Assembly (NCBI GenBank): GCA_964276145.1
Contig: CAXYDN010000004.1
Span: 1 to 64,000 of the forward strand
Length of the DNA stretch: 64,000 nt
Source of the DNA: SCGC-AAA076-P13 sp964276145
GTDB taxonomy: Bacteria > Pseudomonadota > Gammaproteobacteria > Magnimaribacterales > D2472
Reading direction: 5' to 3'
Shown: positions 33,963 to 43,625 of the stretch, piece after piece
Layout of the letters: each line of letters starts with the position of its first letter
How positions within the stretch are numbered: the stretch's first letter is position 1
Translations under genes and position numbers: made by a program
Notes under the pieces: model-generated
Seen by the model: the letters and a program-made list of their open reading frames with translations, nothing else
Databases searched by the model: none
What the model was told of the DNA's origin: nothing

Positions 33963-35363
33963 ATGCCAAAGACTTTATACGACAAGCTTTGGGATGAGCA
34001 CCATATAGTAACCTTAGATTCCTCAGAATCTCTTATATATATTGATAGACAATATCTACATGAAGTCACTTCACCTCAAGCATTTGAAGGACTTACAAAA
34101 AAAGATTTAAGACCATGGAGATTAAATGCGAATATTGCAACTCCTGATCATAATGTTCCCACCGAAAGAGGCGACTCATTTAGAACAGAAAATATTCAAG
34201 ATGAAATATCTAAAATCCAAGTCGTAGAGCTAGATAAAAATTGTAATAAATTCGGAATCAAACAATTTGATATAACATCAATTAATCAAGGAATTGTTCA
34301 TGTAATCGGACCAGAGTTAGGTTATACCTTGCCTGGGATGACAATTGTATGTGGTGACTCCCATACTTCAACTCATGGAGCTTTTGGTTGTCTTGCAATG
34401 GGCATAGGCACATCTGAAGTAGAGCATGTATTGGCTACACAAACATTAAAAGTTTCAAAATTAAAAAATATGAATGTTAGATTTAATGGTAGTCCTCAGT
34501 CAGGAGTTACATCTAAAGATATCGTGCTATATCTTATTAGAAAAATTGGTACAGCTGGTGGAAATGGACATGCGATAGAGTTCTCCGGTTCTTATATAAA
34601 TAGTATTTCTATGGAAGCTAGAATGACTATATGTAATATGTCTATTGAAGCAGGTGCTAAAGTTGGATTAATAGCACCAGACTCAACCACCATCGAATAT
34701 GTAAAAAATCACAGCCAATTATCTGAAGAAGAATTTAAATCTGCTTCTCTTCATTGGAACACACTGGTATCAGATACGGATGCTCTTTTTGATAAAGAGA
34801 TAGAGATTGATGTATCTAAAATTAAACCTCAGATCACTTGGGGTACCTCTCCAGAAATGGTTGTAGATTTTGATCAAGATATACCCAATATCAGCGCGGT
34901 AGAAGATGGAGATAAGAAAAATACTGAACTAGCAAAACAATATATGGGAATTGAAGAAAATCAGAAATTAACTGATCTAAAATTCGATAAAGTGTTTATA
35001 GGGTCTTGTACGAACTCTAGAATTGAAGATTTAAGAGAAGCTGCTAAAGCTGTCGATGGAAAAAATGTTTCGGATAACATCGTCCAAGCAATAGTTGTAC
35101 CTGGCTCTGGATTAGTTAAAGAGCAGGCAGAATCCGAAGGACTTGATATTATTTTTGAAAAAGCAGGTTTTGTTTGGAGAGATCCTGGTTGTTCTATGTG
35201 TTTGGGTATGAACCCAGATCAATTAGAGCCATATGAAAGATGCGCATCAACTTCAAATCGAAATTTTGAAGGTAGGCAAGGTAATCTTGGAAGAACACAT
35301 CTTATGAGTCCTTTGATGGCAGCATTAACGGCTGTTAATGGCAAAGTGGTAGATCCATCATGA
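33963..35363 (+). CDS. leuC: 3-isopropylmalate dehydratase, large subunit
   Basis: Isomerises 2- to 3-isopropylmalate in leucine synthesis with LeuD. From the ATG at 33963 the protein is 466 aa, the normal length; an upstream reading from 33915 lies inside aroC. [4Fe-4S] ligands are in G-S-C-T-N-S-R near 345 and G-C-S-M-C-L-G-M near 407. G-D-S-H-T-S-T-H-G near 130-138 is conserved. It overlaps leuD by 4 bp. Confidence 0.95.
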   Translation: MPKTLYDKLWDEHHIVTLDSSESLIYIDRQYLHEVTSPQAFEGLTKKDLRPWRLNANIATPDHNVPTERGDSFRTENIQDEISKIQVVELDKNCNKFGIKQFDITSINQGIVHVIGPELGYTLPGMTIVCGDSHTSTHGAFGCLAMGIGTSEVEHVLATQTLKVSKLKNMNVRFNGSPQSGVTSKDIVLYLIRKIGTAGGNGHAIEFSGSYINSISMEARMTICNMSIEAGAKVGLIAPDSTTIEYVKNHSQLSEEEFKSASLHWNTLVSDTDALFDKEIEIDVSKIKPQITWGTSPEMVVDFDQDIPNISAVEDGDKKNTELAKQYMGIEENQKLTDLKFDKVFIGSCTNSRIEDLREAAKAVDGKNVSDNIVQAIVVPGSGLVKEQAESEGLDIIFEKAGFVWRDPGCSMCLGMNPDQLEPYERCASTSNRNFEGRQGNLGRTHLMSPLMAALTAVNGKVVDPS

Positions 35364-36010
35364 AATTGCAAGGTAACGAATTAATAATAAATGGAGTGGT
35401 TGCATCTATCGATAGAGATAATATTGATACCGATCAAATTATTCCAACCGAGTATCTAAAGTCTATAAAAAAGTATGGATTCGAAGATTATTTATTTGAT
35501 GGCTGGAGATATCTTGATGAGGGAAAATTAGGCATTTCAAAAGATGAAAGAAAGCAAAATCCTGATTTTATTCTCAACAAAGAACCTTTCAACAAGGCGT
35601 CAATCTTATTAACTAGAGATAATTTTGGGTGTGGCTCATCGAGAGAACATGCAGTTTGGGCTTTAAGAGATTTTGGAATTAAAACAGTTATAGCTTCATC
35701 TTTTGGGGATATCTTTTATAACAATTGTTTTAAAAATGGCGTTCTTCCAATTAAACTCAACAAAGATCAAATAGATAATTTATTTAAGAGCCTTAAAGAT
35801 GTCTCTGGTGAATTATCAATAAGCCTAGATTCAAAAAAAATATCTCAAAATGATAAAGAGTTATATGCATTCGATGTTGAAGAAAACCTTCTTGAAAGAA
35901 TCGTCTATGGTTTAGATGATGTTGATATGACTCTTAAATTTAAAGATAAAATAGCAAGCTTTGAACAAGAAAGAAAACAAGAAAAACCATGGATATTTTC
36001 AAATGACTAA
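35360..36010 (+). CDS. leuD: 3-isopropylmalate dehydratase, small subunit
   Basis: Swivelling subunit partner of LeuC, 216 aa. D-N-I-D-T-D-Q-I-I-P near 20-29 and N-F-G-C-G-S-S-R-E-H near 89-98 are the aconitase-swivel signatures. The ATGA overlap with leuC and the 8-bp overlap with leuB indicate coupled translation. Confidence 0.95.
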   Translation: MKLQGNELIINGVVASIDRDNIDTDQIIPTEYLKSIKKYGFEDYLFDGWRYLDEGKLGISKDERKQNPDFILNKEPFNKASILLTRDNFGCGSSREHAVWALRDFGIKTVIASSFGDIFYNNCFKNGVLPIKLNKDQIDNLFKSLKDVSGELSISLDSKKISQNDKELYAFDVEENLLERIVYGLDDVDMTLKFKDKIASFEQERKQEKPWIFSND

Positions 36011-37079
36011 AGAAATATTAATTTTACCAGGCGATGGTATAGGACAAGAGGTTACTAGTTCTGCAAAAGAAGTTTTAGATTATTTAATAGGTGCAAATAA
36101 CTTAGACTTTAATATTACTGAAATGGATGCAGGTGGAACTGCCTATGATAAGCATGGGTCGCCTCTTCCAGATGATGTTTTAGCACAAGCAAAAAAATCT
36201 GATGCCATTTTATTCGGAGCAGTAGGTGGACCTAAATGGGATGACTTAGGCTGGGATGATAGACCAGAACAGGCATTGTTATCTTTAAGAAAGGAATTAG
36301 AATTATTTGCAAATCTCAGACCTGCATTTTTATTTAATGAACTAGCATCCGCATCTCCTATTAAAAATCATATTATTGAGAACTTAGATATTCTGATAGT
36401 AAGAGAACTTACTGGAGGCATATATTTTGGTGAACCAAGAGCAATTGTAGAAGATGAAACTCCTCCATATGCATTTAATACTATGATTTATAACGAGGAT
36501 GAAATTAAACGTATAGCAAAAGTAGCATTTGAAGCAGCTCAAAAAAGAGGAGGCAAATTATGCTCGGTGGAAAAAGCTAACGTCTTAGAAGTTTCAAAGT
36601 TTTGGAGATCAATTGTTAGCGATATGGCAAAGGATTTTCCTGATGTAGAGTTATCTCATCAATTAGCTGATAACACAGCAATGCAGCTTGTTCTGAACCC
36701 TAATCAGTTTGATGTAATTGTTTCTAGCAATTTGTTTGGTGATATCTTGTCTGATATTGCCGCTACATTATCAGGTTCAATTGGGATGCTTCCATCTGCA
36801 TCCATAAATAGCTCATCACAAGGTATGTATGAACCATGCCATGGCAGTGCTCCAGATATTGCTGGCATGAATATTGCAAACCCAATAGCAATGATCGCAT
36901 CTCTTGGAATGGCTCTTAAGTATTCTTTAGATCAAAAAGATTTAGCTAACAGGATTGATGATGCTATTAAAGAATTTATATCCCAAGGCTATAGAACGAA
37001 GGACATTAGTACTTCTGAGGAATATGTTAAAACCTCTGAAGTAGCTTCAATATTAATAGGAATTTTAAAAAATGGATAA
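36003..37079 (+). CDS. leuB: 3-isopropylmalate dehydrogenase
   Basis: NAD-dependent oxidative decarboxylation in leucine synthesis. From the ATG at 36003 it is 358 aa. A longer reading from 35961 would lie inside leuD and adds a Lys/Asn-rich tail foreign to the family. L-P-G-D-G-I-G-Q-E-V opens the chain, L-T-G-G-I-Y-F-G-E-P-R is near 137-147, and N-L-F-G-D-I-L-S-D near 243-251 is the metal/substrate motif. It overlaps asd by 8 bp. Confidence 0.95.
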   Translation: MTKEILILPGDGIGQEVTSSAKEVLDYLIGANNLDFNITEMDAGGTAYDKHGSPLPDDVLAQAKKSDAILFGAVGGPKWDDLGWDDRPEQALLSLRKELELFANLRPAFLFNELASASPIKNHIIENLDILIVRELTGGIYFGEPRAIVEDETPPYAFNTMIYNEDEIKRIAKVAFEAAQKRGGKLCSVEKANVLEVSKFWRSIVSDMAKDFPDVELSHQLADNTAMQLVLNPNQFDVIVSSNLFGDILSDIAATLSGSIGMLPSASINSSSQGMYEPCHGSAPDIAGMNIANPIAMIASLGMALKYSLDQKDLANRIDDAIKEFISQGYRTKDISTSEEYVKTSEVASILIGILKNG

Positions 37080-38091
37080 GCCGTTAAATATGGCACTGGT
37101 TGGTGCTTCTGGTGTTGTTGGACAAAAGATACTTCAGTTACTACAAAAAAAAGATATCAAAATAGATAACTTATTCCCTCTTGGTAAATCTACTGTTGGA
37201 CAGACTATTAGCTTCCAAAATAAAGATTATATTATTGGTGATTTGGATTCATTTGATCCAAAAGAGGCAAATATTACAATTTTTTCTGCAGGAGGCTCTG
37301 TTGCAAAAAAGCATGCAAAGAAATTTGTAGAATCTGGTAGTTATGTCATAGATCTATCTTCTGAGTTTAGATACGAAGATGATATTCCTTTAATCATTCC
37401 AGAAATAAATGGAGATATTCTTGAAAATCTTAAAGAGCCTACATTGATTGCTAATCCAAACTGCTCAACATCTCAACTATTAATGGTCTTAAAGCCTATT
37501 CATGAGAGATATGGTATTGAGTTCTTAAATATAGCTACCTATCAAGCAGTATCAGGAACGGGGAAAGAGGCAGTTGAAGAGTTAAGGTCTCAAACATACG
37601 ATAATGATTCAATCGAATCAAAAGTGTATCCAAAACCAATTGCCTTCAATGTAATACCTCAATGTGATATCTTTTTAGATAATGCTTTTACCAAAGAAGA
37701 AATGAAATTAGTATGGGAAACCAAAAAGATTTTAGATCCAAAAATCGATGTTCAAGCAACTTGCGCAAGAGTTCCTGTCTTTAATGGACATTCTGAGGCA
37801 GTATTTTTAAAAATTTCTAATAAGGCTTCAAGAGAAGATATTATTGAGGCAGTTCAAGGAACCGAAGGGGTCTCTGTTATGGATAACCCTGACTCTCTAG
37901 AGTACCCAACTCCTTATGAACAGGCGAATGATTCTGAGGATGTTTATGTTGGAAGAATAAGATCACAAGATATCCAAGGAGGCACATGGATTTCTCTATG
38001 GATTGTTGCAGATAATGTTTATGGAAAGGGCGCTGCATTGAATGCAGTTCAAATACTTCAAAAATTAATTGTTAATAATAAGCTGTGTTAA
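37072..38091 (+). CDS. asd: Aspartate-semialdehyde dehydrogenase
   Basis: Reduces aspartyl phosphate to the semialdehyde for lysine, threonine, methionine and peptidoglycan synthesis. The 339-aa protein starts with the Rossmann motif G-A-S-G-V-V-G (about 11-17). The catalytic Cys is in N-P-N-C-S-T-S near 130, and the active-site His in N-G-H-S-E-A near 238. leuCDB-asd-fimV-truA is the order in Pseudomonas, supporting the gammaproteobacterial placement. Confidence 0.94.
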   Translation: MDKPLNMALVGASGVVGQKILQLLQKKDIKIDNLFPLGKSTVGQTISFQNKDYIIGDLDSFDPKEANITIFSAGGSVAKKHAKKFVESGSYVIDLSSEFRYEDDIPLIIPEINGDILENLKEPTLIANPNCSTSQLLMVLKPIHERYGIEFLNIATYQAVSGTGKEAVEELRSQTYDNDSIESKVYPKPIAFNVIPQCDIFLDNAFTKEEMKLVWETKKILDPKIDVQATCARVPVFNGHSEAVFLKISNKASREDIIEAVQGTEGVSVMDNPDSLEYPTPYEQANDSEDVYVGRIRSQDIQGGTWISLWIVADNVYGKGAALNAVQILQKLIVNNKLC

Positions 38092-39401
38092 GAATATTTT
38101 TAATTTCTTTCTTTTTACTTCCAATTAATCTAATTGCTGATGCTTTGCTGTCATCGCCAAAGTTAAGTCTCAATGCTCAAGGTGAAAGGGTTATTGAGTT
38201 TAAAATTCAGAGCCCAAGAATATCTGACCAAGATATTATTCTTAAAGAATACAAATCAGAAGAATTATTAACCCAAGAAAATATTTCGTACACACTTCTA
38301 GAAGACTATTCGAACTACAAGTCATTTTCGATTGTTTTAAAAGATGAATATGAAGGAAACTATTTTAATTTCAAGCTTGTTATTAAAAATGAGCTAGCTA
38401 AGGATATATTTATTTTTTTACCCTCAAAAATAAATATTTCACCTAAGAAGAAGCCTCAACAAAAAATTTATAAGCCTATACCTGATGAAATCGAGATTCC
38501 TATTGAAATACTTGAACCTAAAAAAACTATTGATCAGTCAGTCCAAGAGCAACAAAGGATAATTAAGGCGAGTGATATTAGTACTATGTGGAGTATGGCT
38601 TCAAATATTAAGCAAGACACAACTAATACATCTATTTACCAAATCATGTGGTCAATCTATCTTGGCAACAAAGATGCCTTTATAGATGGAAATATAAATC
38701 TTGTAAGAAATGATAAAGATTTAATCATTCCATCTTTTTCATCTATGTCTAGTATCTCTGATAGCGAGGCAAGAAGTTCAATTTTAGCAATGAATGAGTC
38801 TTATTCTTTATCACTTGTTCCTGCAATGAAATCATTATTAGTTTTAACTGCACCAAAAATTAAAGAGGCACCAACGCCAAAAATCAAAGAGGTTATTGAA
38901 GAAGATACATCTAAACCAGTTGATATTAATAATGAAAATCTGAATGATCCAAAAAGTCTAATTGAAAATAATACAACAACATTAGAAATGGCAATAGAAA
39001 GTAAAGTTGCTGAGGAACTAATTAAAGAAACTGAAATCCTAGAAACTGAAACTTCTCAAGGTTTTGGTTTAATGGATCTACTTTTTGTAGCATTTGTATC
39101 AATCCTTTCTGGAGTATTGATAGCTCTTATTTATATTCAATTGAAATCAAGACAACCAAAAAAAATTGATTATGATTTTGAAGAGGCTACAGATTCTCCA
39201 TCCTCAATAGAAGGGTTGCCAAAAGGTTTAAGTATTCAAAACAATCAAGATGAGCAACAGCTTGATTTAGCTATAACCTATAACGAAATGGGTGACTTTA
39301 AAAATGCAAAAACTATCTTAGAAAATCTTATCAAATCAACTGATAATGAAGCATTAAAAATTAATGCTCAAAATCTTTTAGATACAATTAGTGAACAGTG
39401 A
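38085..39401 (+). CDS. fimV: FimV-like inner-membrane protein, short form
   Basis: A 438-aa protein starting with GTG and overlapping asd by 7 bp. It has a signal peptide (about 1-18), an N-terminal FimV beta domain, a central M-W-S-M-A...A-F-I-D-G-N-I-N-L-V segment (about 168-210) matching the FimV core that follows its LysM-like region, an acidic linker, one transmembrane helix near 327-348, and a C-terminal TPR-like cap with D-L-A-I-T-Y-N-E-M-G-D (about 390-400). Pseudomonas FimV is about twice as long and organises polar machinery; here the LysM motif itself is not evident. The streamlined version may keep only a scaffold role. Confidence 0.82.
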   Translation: MLRIFLISFFLLPINLIADALLSSPKLSLNAQGERVIEFKIQSPRISDQDIILKEYKSEELLTQENISYTLLEDYSNYKSFSIVLKDEYEGNYFNFKLVIKNELAKDIFIFLPSKINISPKKKPQQKIYKPIPDEIEIPIEILEPKKTIDQSVQEQQRIIKASDISTMWSMASNIKQDTTNTSIYQIMWSIYLGNKDAFIDGNINLVRNDKDLIIPSFSSMSSISDSEARSSILAMNESYSLSLVPAMKSLLVLTAPKIKEAPTPKIKEVIEEDTSKPVDINNENLNDPKSLIENNTTTLEMAIESKVAEELIKETEILETETSQGFGLMDLLFVAFVSILSGVLIALIYIQLKSRQPKKIDYDFEEATDSPSSIEGLPKGLSIQNNQDEQQLDLAITYNEMGDFKNAKTILENLIKSTDNEALKINAQNLLDTISEQ

Positions 39402-40183
39402 AATTAGCCTTTACAACCGAGTATGATGGCTCTGCATTTTCAGGTTTTCAAAGACAAAAAAATGCTGACTCAGTCCAACAAAACATAGAAGAAGCATTAG
39501 AGAAAATCACTCAGAATAAAGTTGTTATAAATTATGCTGGCAGAACCGATTCTGGAGTTCATGCCTTGTCACAAGTTTTTGACTTTGAAACTGATCTTGA
39601 AAGACCAGATAAAAATTGGATTGATGGAATAAATTCAAATCTAGTTGATTCCATCGCAGTTTCAAGCATTTCAAGGGTTCCAAATGATTTCCATTCACGG
39701 TTTTCAGCTATCGAAAGAAGTTATACTTATGTAATCTATAACTCAAGGAGTAAACCATTGTTCTTTGGAAATATATCTCATTGGGATAACAATAAAATTG
39801 ATTTGGATGTGCTTAAACAACAATCACAAATGTTTCTAGGGTCACATGATTTTTCTTCTTTTAGAAGCTCAAGCTGTAACTCAAAAAACCCAGTAAAAAA
39901 AGTTAATATGATAGATGTTGAAAGCCATGATAGATTCATATTTATTACGATCAAAGCTAATGCTTTTTTACATAATATGGTAAGAATTATGGTTGGGACT
40001 TTATTAGATATTGCAAAAGGGGAGATTGATTACAGTATTGAAGAAATCCTTACAAAAAAAGATAGAAGTTTTGCAGGAAAAACTCTTTCAGCTAAAGGTT
40101 TATTTTTTCTTGGACCTAAATATAATTCAGAATTTAATATTGCTAGTCCAACCAATCATTTAATGGATCGATTTAAAATATGA
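39398..40183 (+). CDS. truA: tRNA pseudouridine(38-40) synthase
   Basis: Modifies U38-U40 in the anticodon stem. The 261-aa protein starts with GTG within a GTGA overlap with fimV. The N-terminal Y-D-G-S-A-F-S-G-F-Q-R-Q segment, the catalytic Asp in A-G-R-T-D-S-G-V-H-A (about 47-56), and H-N-M-V-R-I-M-V-G near 191-199 are all present. Confidence 0.94.
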   Translation: MKLAFTTEYDGSAFSGFQRQKNADSVQQNIEEALEKITQNKVVINYAGRTDSGVHALSQVFDFETDLERPDKNWIDGINSNLVDSIAVSSISRVPNDFHSRFSAIERSYTYVIYNSRSKPLFFGNISHWDNNKIDLDVLKQQSQMFLGSHDFSSFRSSSCNSKNPVKKVNMIDVESHDRFIFITIKANAFLHNMVRIMVGTLLDIAKGEIDYSIEEILTKKDRSFAGKTLSAKGLFFLGPKYNSEFNIASPTNHLMDRFKI

Positions 40184-40806
40184 ATTCACCAAAAGTAAAG
40201 ATCTGTGGTATTTCTAACATTGAAATCTTAAAAACTTTAATTAGTTTAGATCTAGATTTCATTGGATTTATTTTTTATTCAAAAAGCCCAAGATATGTAG
40301 ATACTAAATTTCTTCAATCGATTGAAGATATAGATTTTAAAGACTCAAGACCTGTTTGTGTTTATGTTAATGCTGATGAGGATTACATTTATGAGACGTC
40401 TTCATATTTTAATAATCCAATTCTGCAGTTTCATGGTGATGAAGAAAATAATTTTTGTGAATCATTTGGCCTTGATTACTGGAAGGCTATCAGAGTGAAG
40501 GATAAAGAAGATCTAGAAACCATCTCTCTTTATAACTCTGCTCAAGCAATCCTACTTGAAAATCATAAAGAAGGTTCCTATGGCGGTACAGGAGAATCCT
40601 TCAATTGGACAATATTAAAAGATATTGAAAATGATGATCAAAATTTTGTTCTTTCTGGTGGAATTAATTCTCAAAATGTCGATAATGCATTAAAGACAAA
40701 TTCTTGGTGCCTGGATCTAAACTCTGGAGTTGAATCTCAAGAGGGCATCAAAAACATCGAATTGGTAAAAGATATTTTAAAAACAATAGAAACTTATGGC
40801 ATCTGA
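40180..40806 (+). CDS. trpF: Phosphoribosylanthranilate isomerase
   Basis: Tryptophan synthesis, TIM barrel of 208 aa. K-I-C-G-I near 7-11 carries the catalytic Cys. F-I-F-Y-S-K-S-P-R-Y near 30-39, Q-F-H-G-D near 80-84 and L-S-G-G-I near 158-162 match the family. It overlaps truA by 4 bp and trpB by 11 bp, typical of the truA-trpF-trpBA arrangement. Confidence 0.93.
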   Translation: MNSPKVKICGISNIEILKTLISLDLDFIGFIFYSKSPRYVDTKFLQSIEDIDFKDSRPVCVYVNADEDYIYETSSYFNNPILQFHGDEENNFCESFGLDYWKAIRVKDKEDLETISLYNSAQAILLENHKEGSYGGTGESFNWTILKDIENDDQNFVLSGGINSQNVDNALKTNSWCLDLNSGVESQEGIKNIELVKDILKTIETYGI

Positions 40807-42001
40807 TAATTTTAGTTTTCCTGATAAAGAAGGATTTTTCGGCGAATATGGTGGAAAGTTTGTTCCAGAGACACTTATGTATGCTTTGGAAGAACTTGAA
40901 AATACATACAACCAACTAAAAGACAATAAAGAATTCATCGATGAATTTTATAAAGACTTATCGGCTTTTGTTGGAAGGCCGTCACCATTATATTTTGCTC
41001 AAAGACTTACAGATCATTATGGCTCTGGTTCAATTTGGTTAAAGAGAGAAGATCTCAATCATACAGGTGCTCATAAAATTAATAATACTGTTGGTCAAAT
41101 ATTGCTTGCTAAGCACATGGGCAAAAAAAGAATTATTGCTGAGACTGGAGCTGGTCAACATGGTGTTGCAACAGCAACAGTTGCTGCAAGACTAGGTTTA
41201 GAATGCCATATTTATATGGGTGCTGAAGATGTAAGAAGGCAGTCATTAAATGTTTACAGAATTAAACTACTAGGCGCCCATGTTCATCCCGTTGATTCTG
41301 GTTCAGCAACTTTAAAAGATGCTTTAAACGAAGCGCTTAGAGATTGGGTTACTAACGTCGATGATACTTATTATATTATTGGAAGTGTTACTGGCCCTCA
41401 TCCATATCCCATGATAGTTAGAGACTTTAATTCTGTTGTTGGAAAAGAAGTTATTCAACAATCAGATGAATTGTTTGGAAAAATGCCTGAAGCAATTGTG
41501 GCATGCGTTGGAGGCGGATCAAATGCCATGGGTATTTTTTATCCTTTTATTGATATAAAAGAGACAAGACTTATTGGAGTTGAAGCTGGTGGTAAAGGTG
41601 TTTCAACTGGCGAACATGCTGCACCTCTTAATGATGGGACTCCAGGAGTTCTTCACGGGGCACGAAGTTATTTAATGCAAGACGAAGCTGGACAGGTTAA
41701 AGATACAAAGTCAGTCTCAGCAGGGCTAGATTATCCTGGTGTTGGACCAGAACATTCATGGTTAAAAGATGTCGGTAGAGCCGAGTATGTTGCAGTTAGT
41801 GATGATGATGCACTAAAAGCATTCCATGAAGTTACTGAGCTTGAAGGAATTATGCCTGCATTAGAAACAGCTCATGCTTTTGCTTACCTTGAGCCTTTAA
41901 TGAAAGAGCTAGACTCTTCGGCTAATGTTGTAGTTAATGTATCTGGAAGAGGCGATAAAGATATAAATACAGTTGCTGAAATTGATGGAATCAAGTTTTG
42001 A
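40796..42001 (+). CDS. trpB: Tryptophan synthase, beta chain
   Basis: PLP enzyme joining indole and serine, 401 aa. The PLP Lys is in H-T-G-A-H-K-I-N-N near 91-99, the phosphate-binding G-G-G-S-N-A-M-G near 238-245, and the substrate loop E-T-G-A-G-Q-H-G near 114-121. The chain begins N-F-S-F-P-D-K-E-G-F-F-G-E-Y-G-G-K, as in other TrpB1 proteins. It overlaps trpA by 4 bp. Confidence 0.96.
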   Translation: MASDNFSFPDKEGFFGEYGGKFVPETLMYALEELENTYNQLKDNKEFIDEFYKDLSAFVGRPSPLYFAQRLTDHYGSGSIWLKREDLNHTGAHKINNTVGQILLAKHMGKKRIIAETGAGQHGVATATVAARLGLECHIYMGAEDVRRQSLNVYRIKLLGAHVHPVDSGSATLKDALNEALRDWVTNVDDTYYIIGSVTGPHPYPMIVRDFNSVVGKEVIQQSDELFGKMPEAIVACVGGGSNAMGIFYPFIDIKETRLIGVEAGGKGVSTGEHAAPLNDGTPGVLHGARSYLMQDEAGQVKDTKSVSAGLDYPGVGPEHSWLKDVGRAEYVAVSDDDALKAFHEVTELEGIMPALETAHAFAYLEPLMKELDSSANVVVNVSGRGDKDINTVAEIDGIKF

Positions 42002-42783
42002 ATAGACTGTCTTCAAAATTAATCGAGCTTAAACAAAATAATAAAAAAGCCTTGGTTGCCTATTTAGTTGCAGGCGATCCTGACCTTGATACAACCCTTG
42101 AACTAATGCACTTATTTGTTGAGTCTGGAGTAGATGTTATCGAAATAGGTGTTCCATTCACAGATCCAATAGCAGAAGGTCCAACTATTCAAAAAGCTCA
42201 TGATAGAGCTTTAAAAAATGACATATCATTAAAAATGATTATAGATTTAGTTGAAAAATTCAGAAGTTTAAATAAAGAAACACCAATTGTATTAATGGGA
42301 TATTTGAATACCTTTATTTCTCATATCGATATGGTTAAGTCTACCGATGACAATAGTGTTGATTCTATTTTAGTTGTTGATGTACCTGGAGAACTCAATT
42401 TAGAAACATACGGAATTTCTAATCCGAATATAAATACAATTTCGCTTATCTCCCCAACCACAAAAGAGGACAGAGTTGAGTCCATAGCTAAAAACAGTAC
42501 TGGGTTTATTTATTACGTTAATCTTAGAGGTGTAACTGGTTCTTCTAATTTAGATATAGATGAAATACAAAAAAATATTGCAAGGATTCAGCAATACTCA
42601 GATCTTCCAACTATGGCAGGATTTGGCATTAAATCAGCCGAAGATGCTAAGGCCTTAGCTTCATGCTCTGATGGCATTGTTATAGGTTCCTCTATAGTTG
42701 AAATGATAGCCGAAAAGTCTTCAACAAAAGAATTTGATAGAATAGGTAAATATCTTAAGGAGATGAAAGCAGCTATATCATGA
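41998..42783 (+). CDS. trpA: Tryptophan synthase, alpha chain
   Basis: Cleaves indole-3-glycerol phosphate for channelling to TrpB. The 261-aa protein starts with TTG in the overlap with trpB. The catalytic Glu is in I-E-I-G-V-P-F-T-D-P near 48-57, and the Asp follows in the same stretch. R-G-V-T-G near 178-182 and G-F-G-I-K near 209-213 (phosphate loop) are present. One feature differs from E. coli: the S-D-P loop reads T-D-P. It overlaps accD by 4 bp. Confidence 0.93.
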   Translation: MNRLSSKLIELKQNNKKALVAYLVAGDPDLDTTLELMHLFVESGVDVIEIGVPFTDPIAEGPTIQKAHDRALKNDISLKMIIDLVEKFRSLNKETPIVLMGYLNTFISHIDMVKSTDDNSVDSILVVDVPGELNLETYGISNPNINTISLISPTTKEDRVESIAKNSTGFIYYVNLRGVTGSSNLDIDEIQKNIARIQQYSDLPTMAGFGIKSAEDAKALASCSDGIVIGSSIVEMIAEKSSTKEFDRIGKYLKEMKAAIS

Positions 42784-43625
42784 ACTGGCTAACAAGGCTC
42801 ATACCTTCAATAATGACATCCAAGTCTAAAAGTAAGGTGCCTGATGGACTTTGGACCTCATGCCCTTCATGCGAATCTGTTCTTTATGCTCCTGATCTAG
42901 AAAAGTCATTATTTGTTTGTTCAAAATGCGATCATCACTTGAGAATTGGAGCCAGAAAGCGATTAGAAATTTTTTTAGACAATGGTTACTTTGACGAAAT
43001 TGCAAAAGATATAAAAACCAAAGATTCTCTTAAGTTCAAAGACACCAAACATTACACATCTAGAATCAAAGATGCTGTCTCTTCTACTGGAGAAAATGAA
43101 GCCATTATAATTGGCAAAGGTGCATTAGACTCTATGGATGTCGTTGTTGCAGCCTTTGAGTTTAGATTTATGGGTGGCTCTATGGGAGGAGTGGTTGGAG
43201 AAAAATTTGTTCAAGGGGTTAATCAAGCTATTAAATCTAGATGTCCCTTTATATGTTTTTCAACAAGTGGCGGAGCAAGAATGCAGGAATCAATGGTTTC
43301 TTTAATGCAGATGGCAAAGACCTCAGCAGCTCTTCAGAAACTAAAAGCAGAAAAACTACCTTATATTTCTGTAATGGTAGATCCTATTTATGGTGGTGTT
43401 TCAGCTAGCCTAGCGATGCTTGGAGATATAAATATAGCTGAGCCTGATGCGCTTGTAGGTTTTGCTGGCAGAAGAGTTATTGAACAAACAGTTAGGGTAG
43501 ATTTGCCAGAAGATTTTCAGAAATCAGAGTTTTTGTTAAAAAATGGTGCAATTGATATGATTGTTCATAGAAAAAATATTAGAAGCAAAGTTCACGGACT
43601 ACTTAAAAAAATATATAAACCTTAA
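42780..43625 (+). CDS. accD: Acetyl-CoA carboxylase, carboxyltransferase beta subunit
   Basis: First committed step of fatty-acid synthesis, with AccA. The 281-aa chain has the N-terminal zinc ribbon C-P-S-C (about 28-31) and C-S-K-C (about 47-50), and the crotonase core with G-G-S-M-G-G-V-V-G near 131-139 and S-G-G-A-R-M-Q-E near 161-168. In E. coli folC follows accD; here the SPOR-protein gene follows directly, so folC is missing from this position. Confidence 0.94.
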   Translation: MNWLTRLIPSIMTSKSKSKVPDGLWTSCPSCESVLYAPDLEKSLFVCSKCDHHLRIGARKRLEIFLDNGYFDEIAKDIKTKDSLKFKDTKHYTSRIKDAVSSTGENEAIIIGKGALDSMDVVVAAFEFRFMGGSMGGVVGEKFVQGVNQAIKSRCPFICFSTSGGARMQESMVSLMQMAKTSAALQKLKAEKLPYISVMVDPIYGGVSASLAMLGDINIAEPDALVGFAGRRVIEQTVRVDLPEDFQKSEFLLKNGAIDMIVHRKNIRSKVHGLLKKIYKP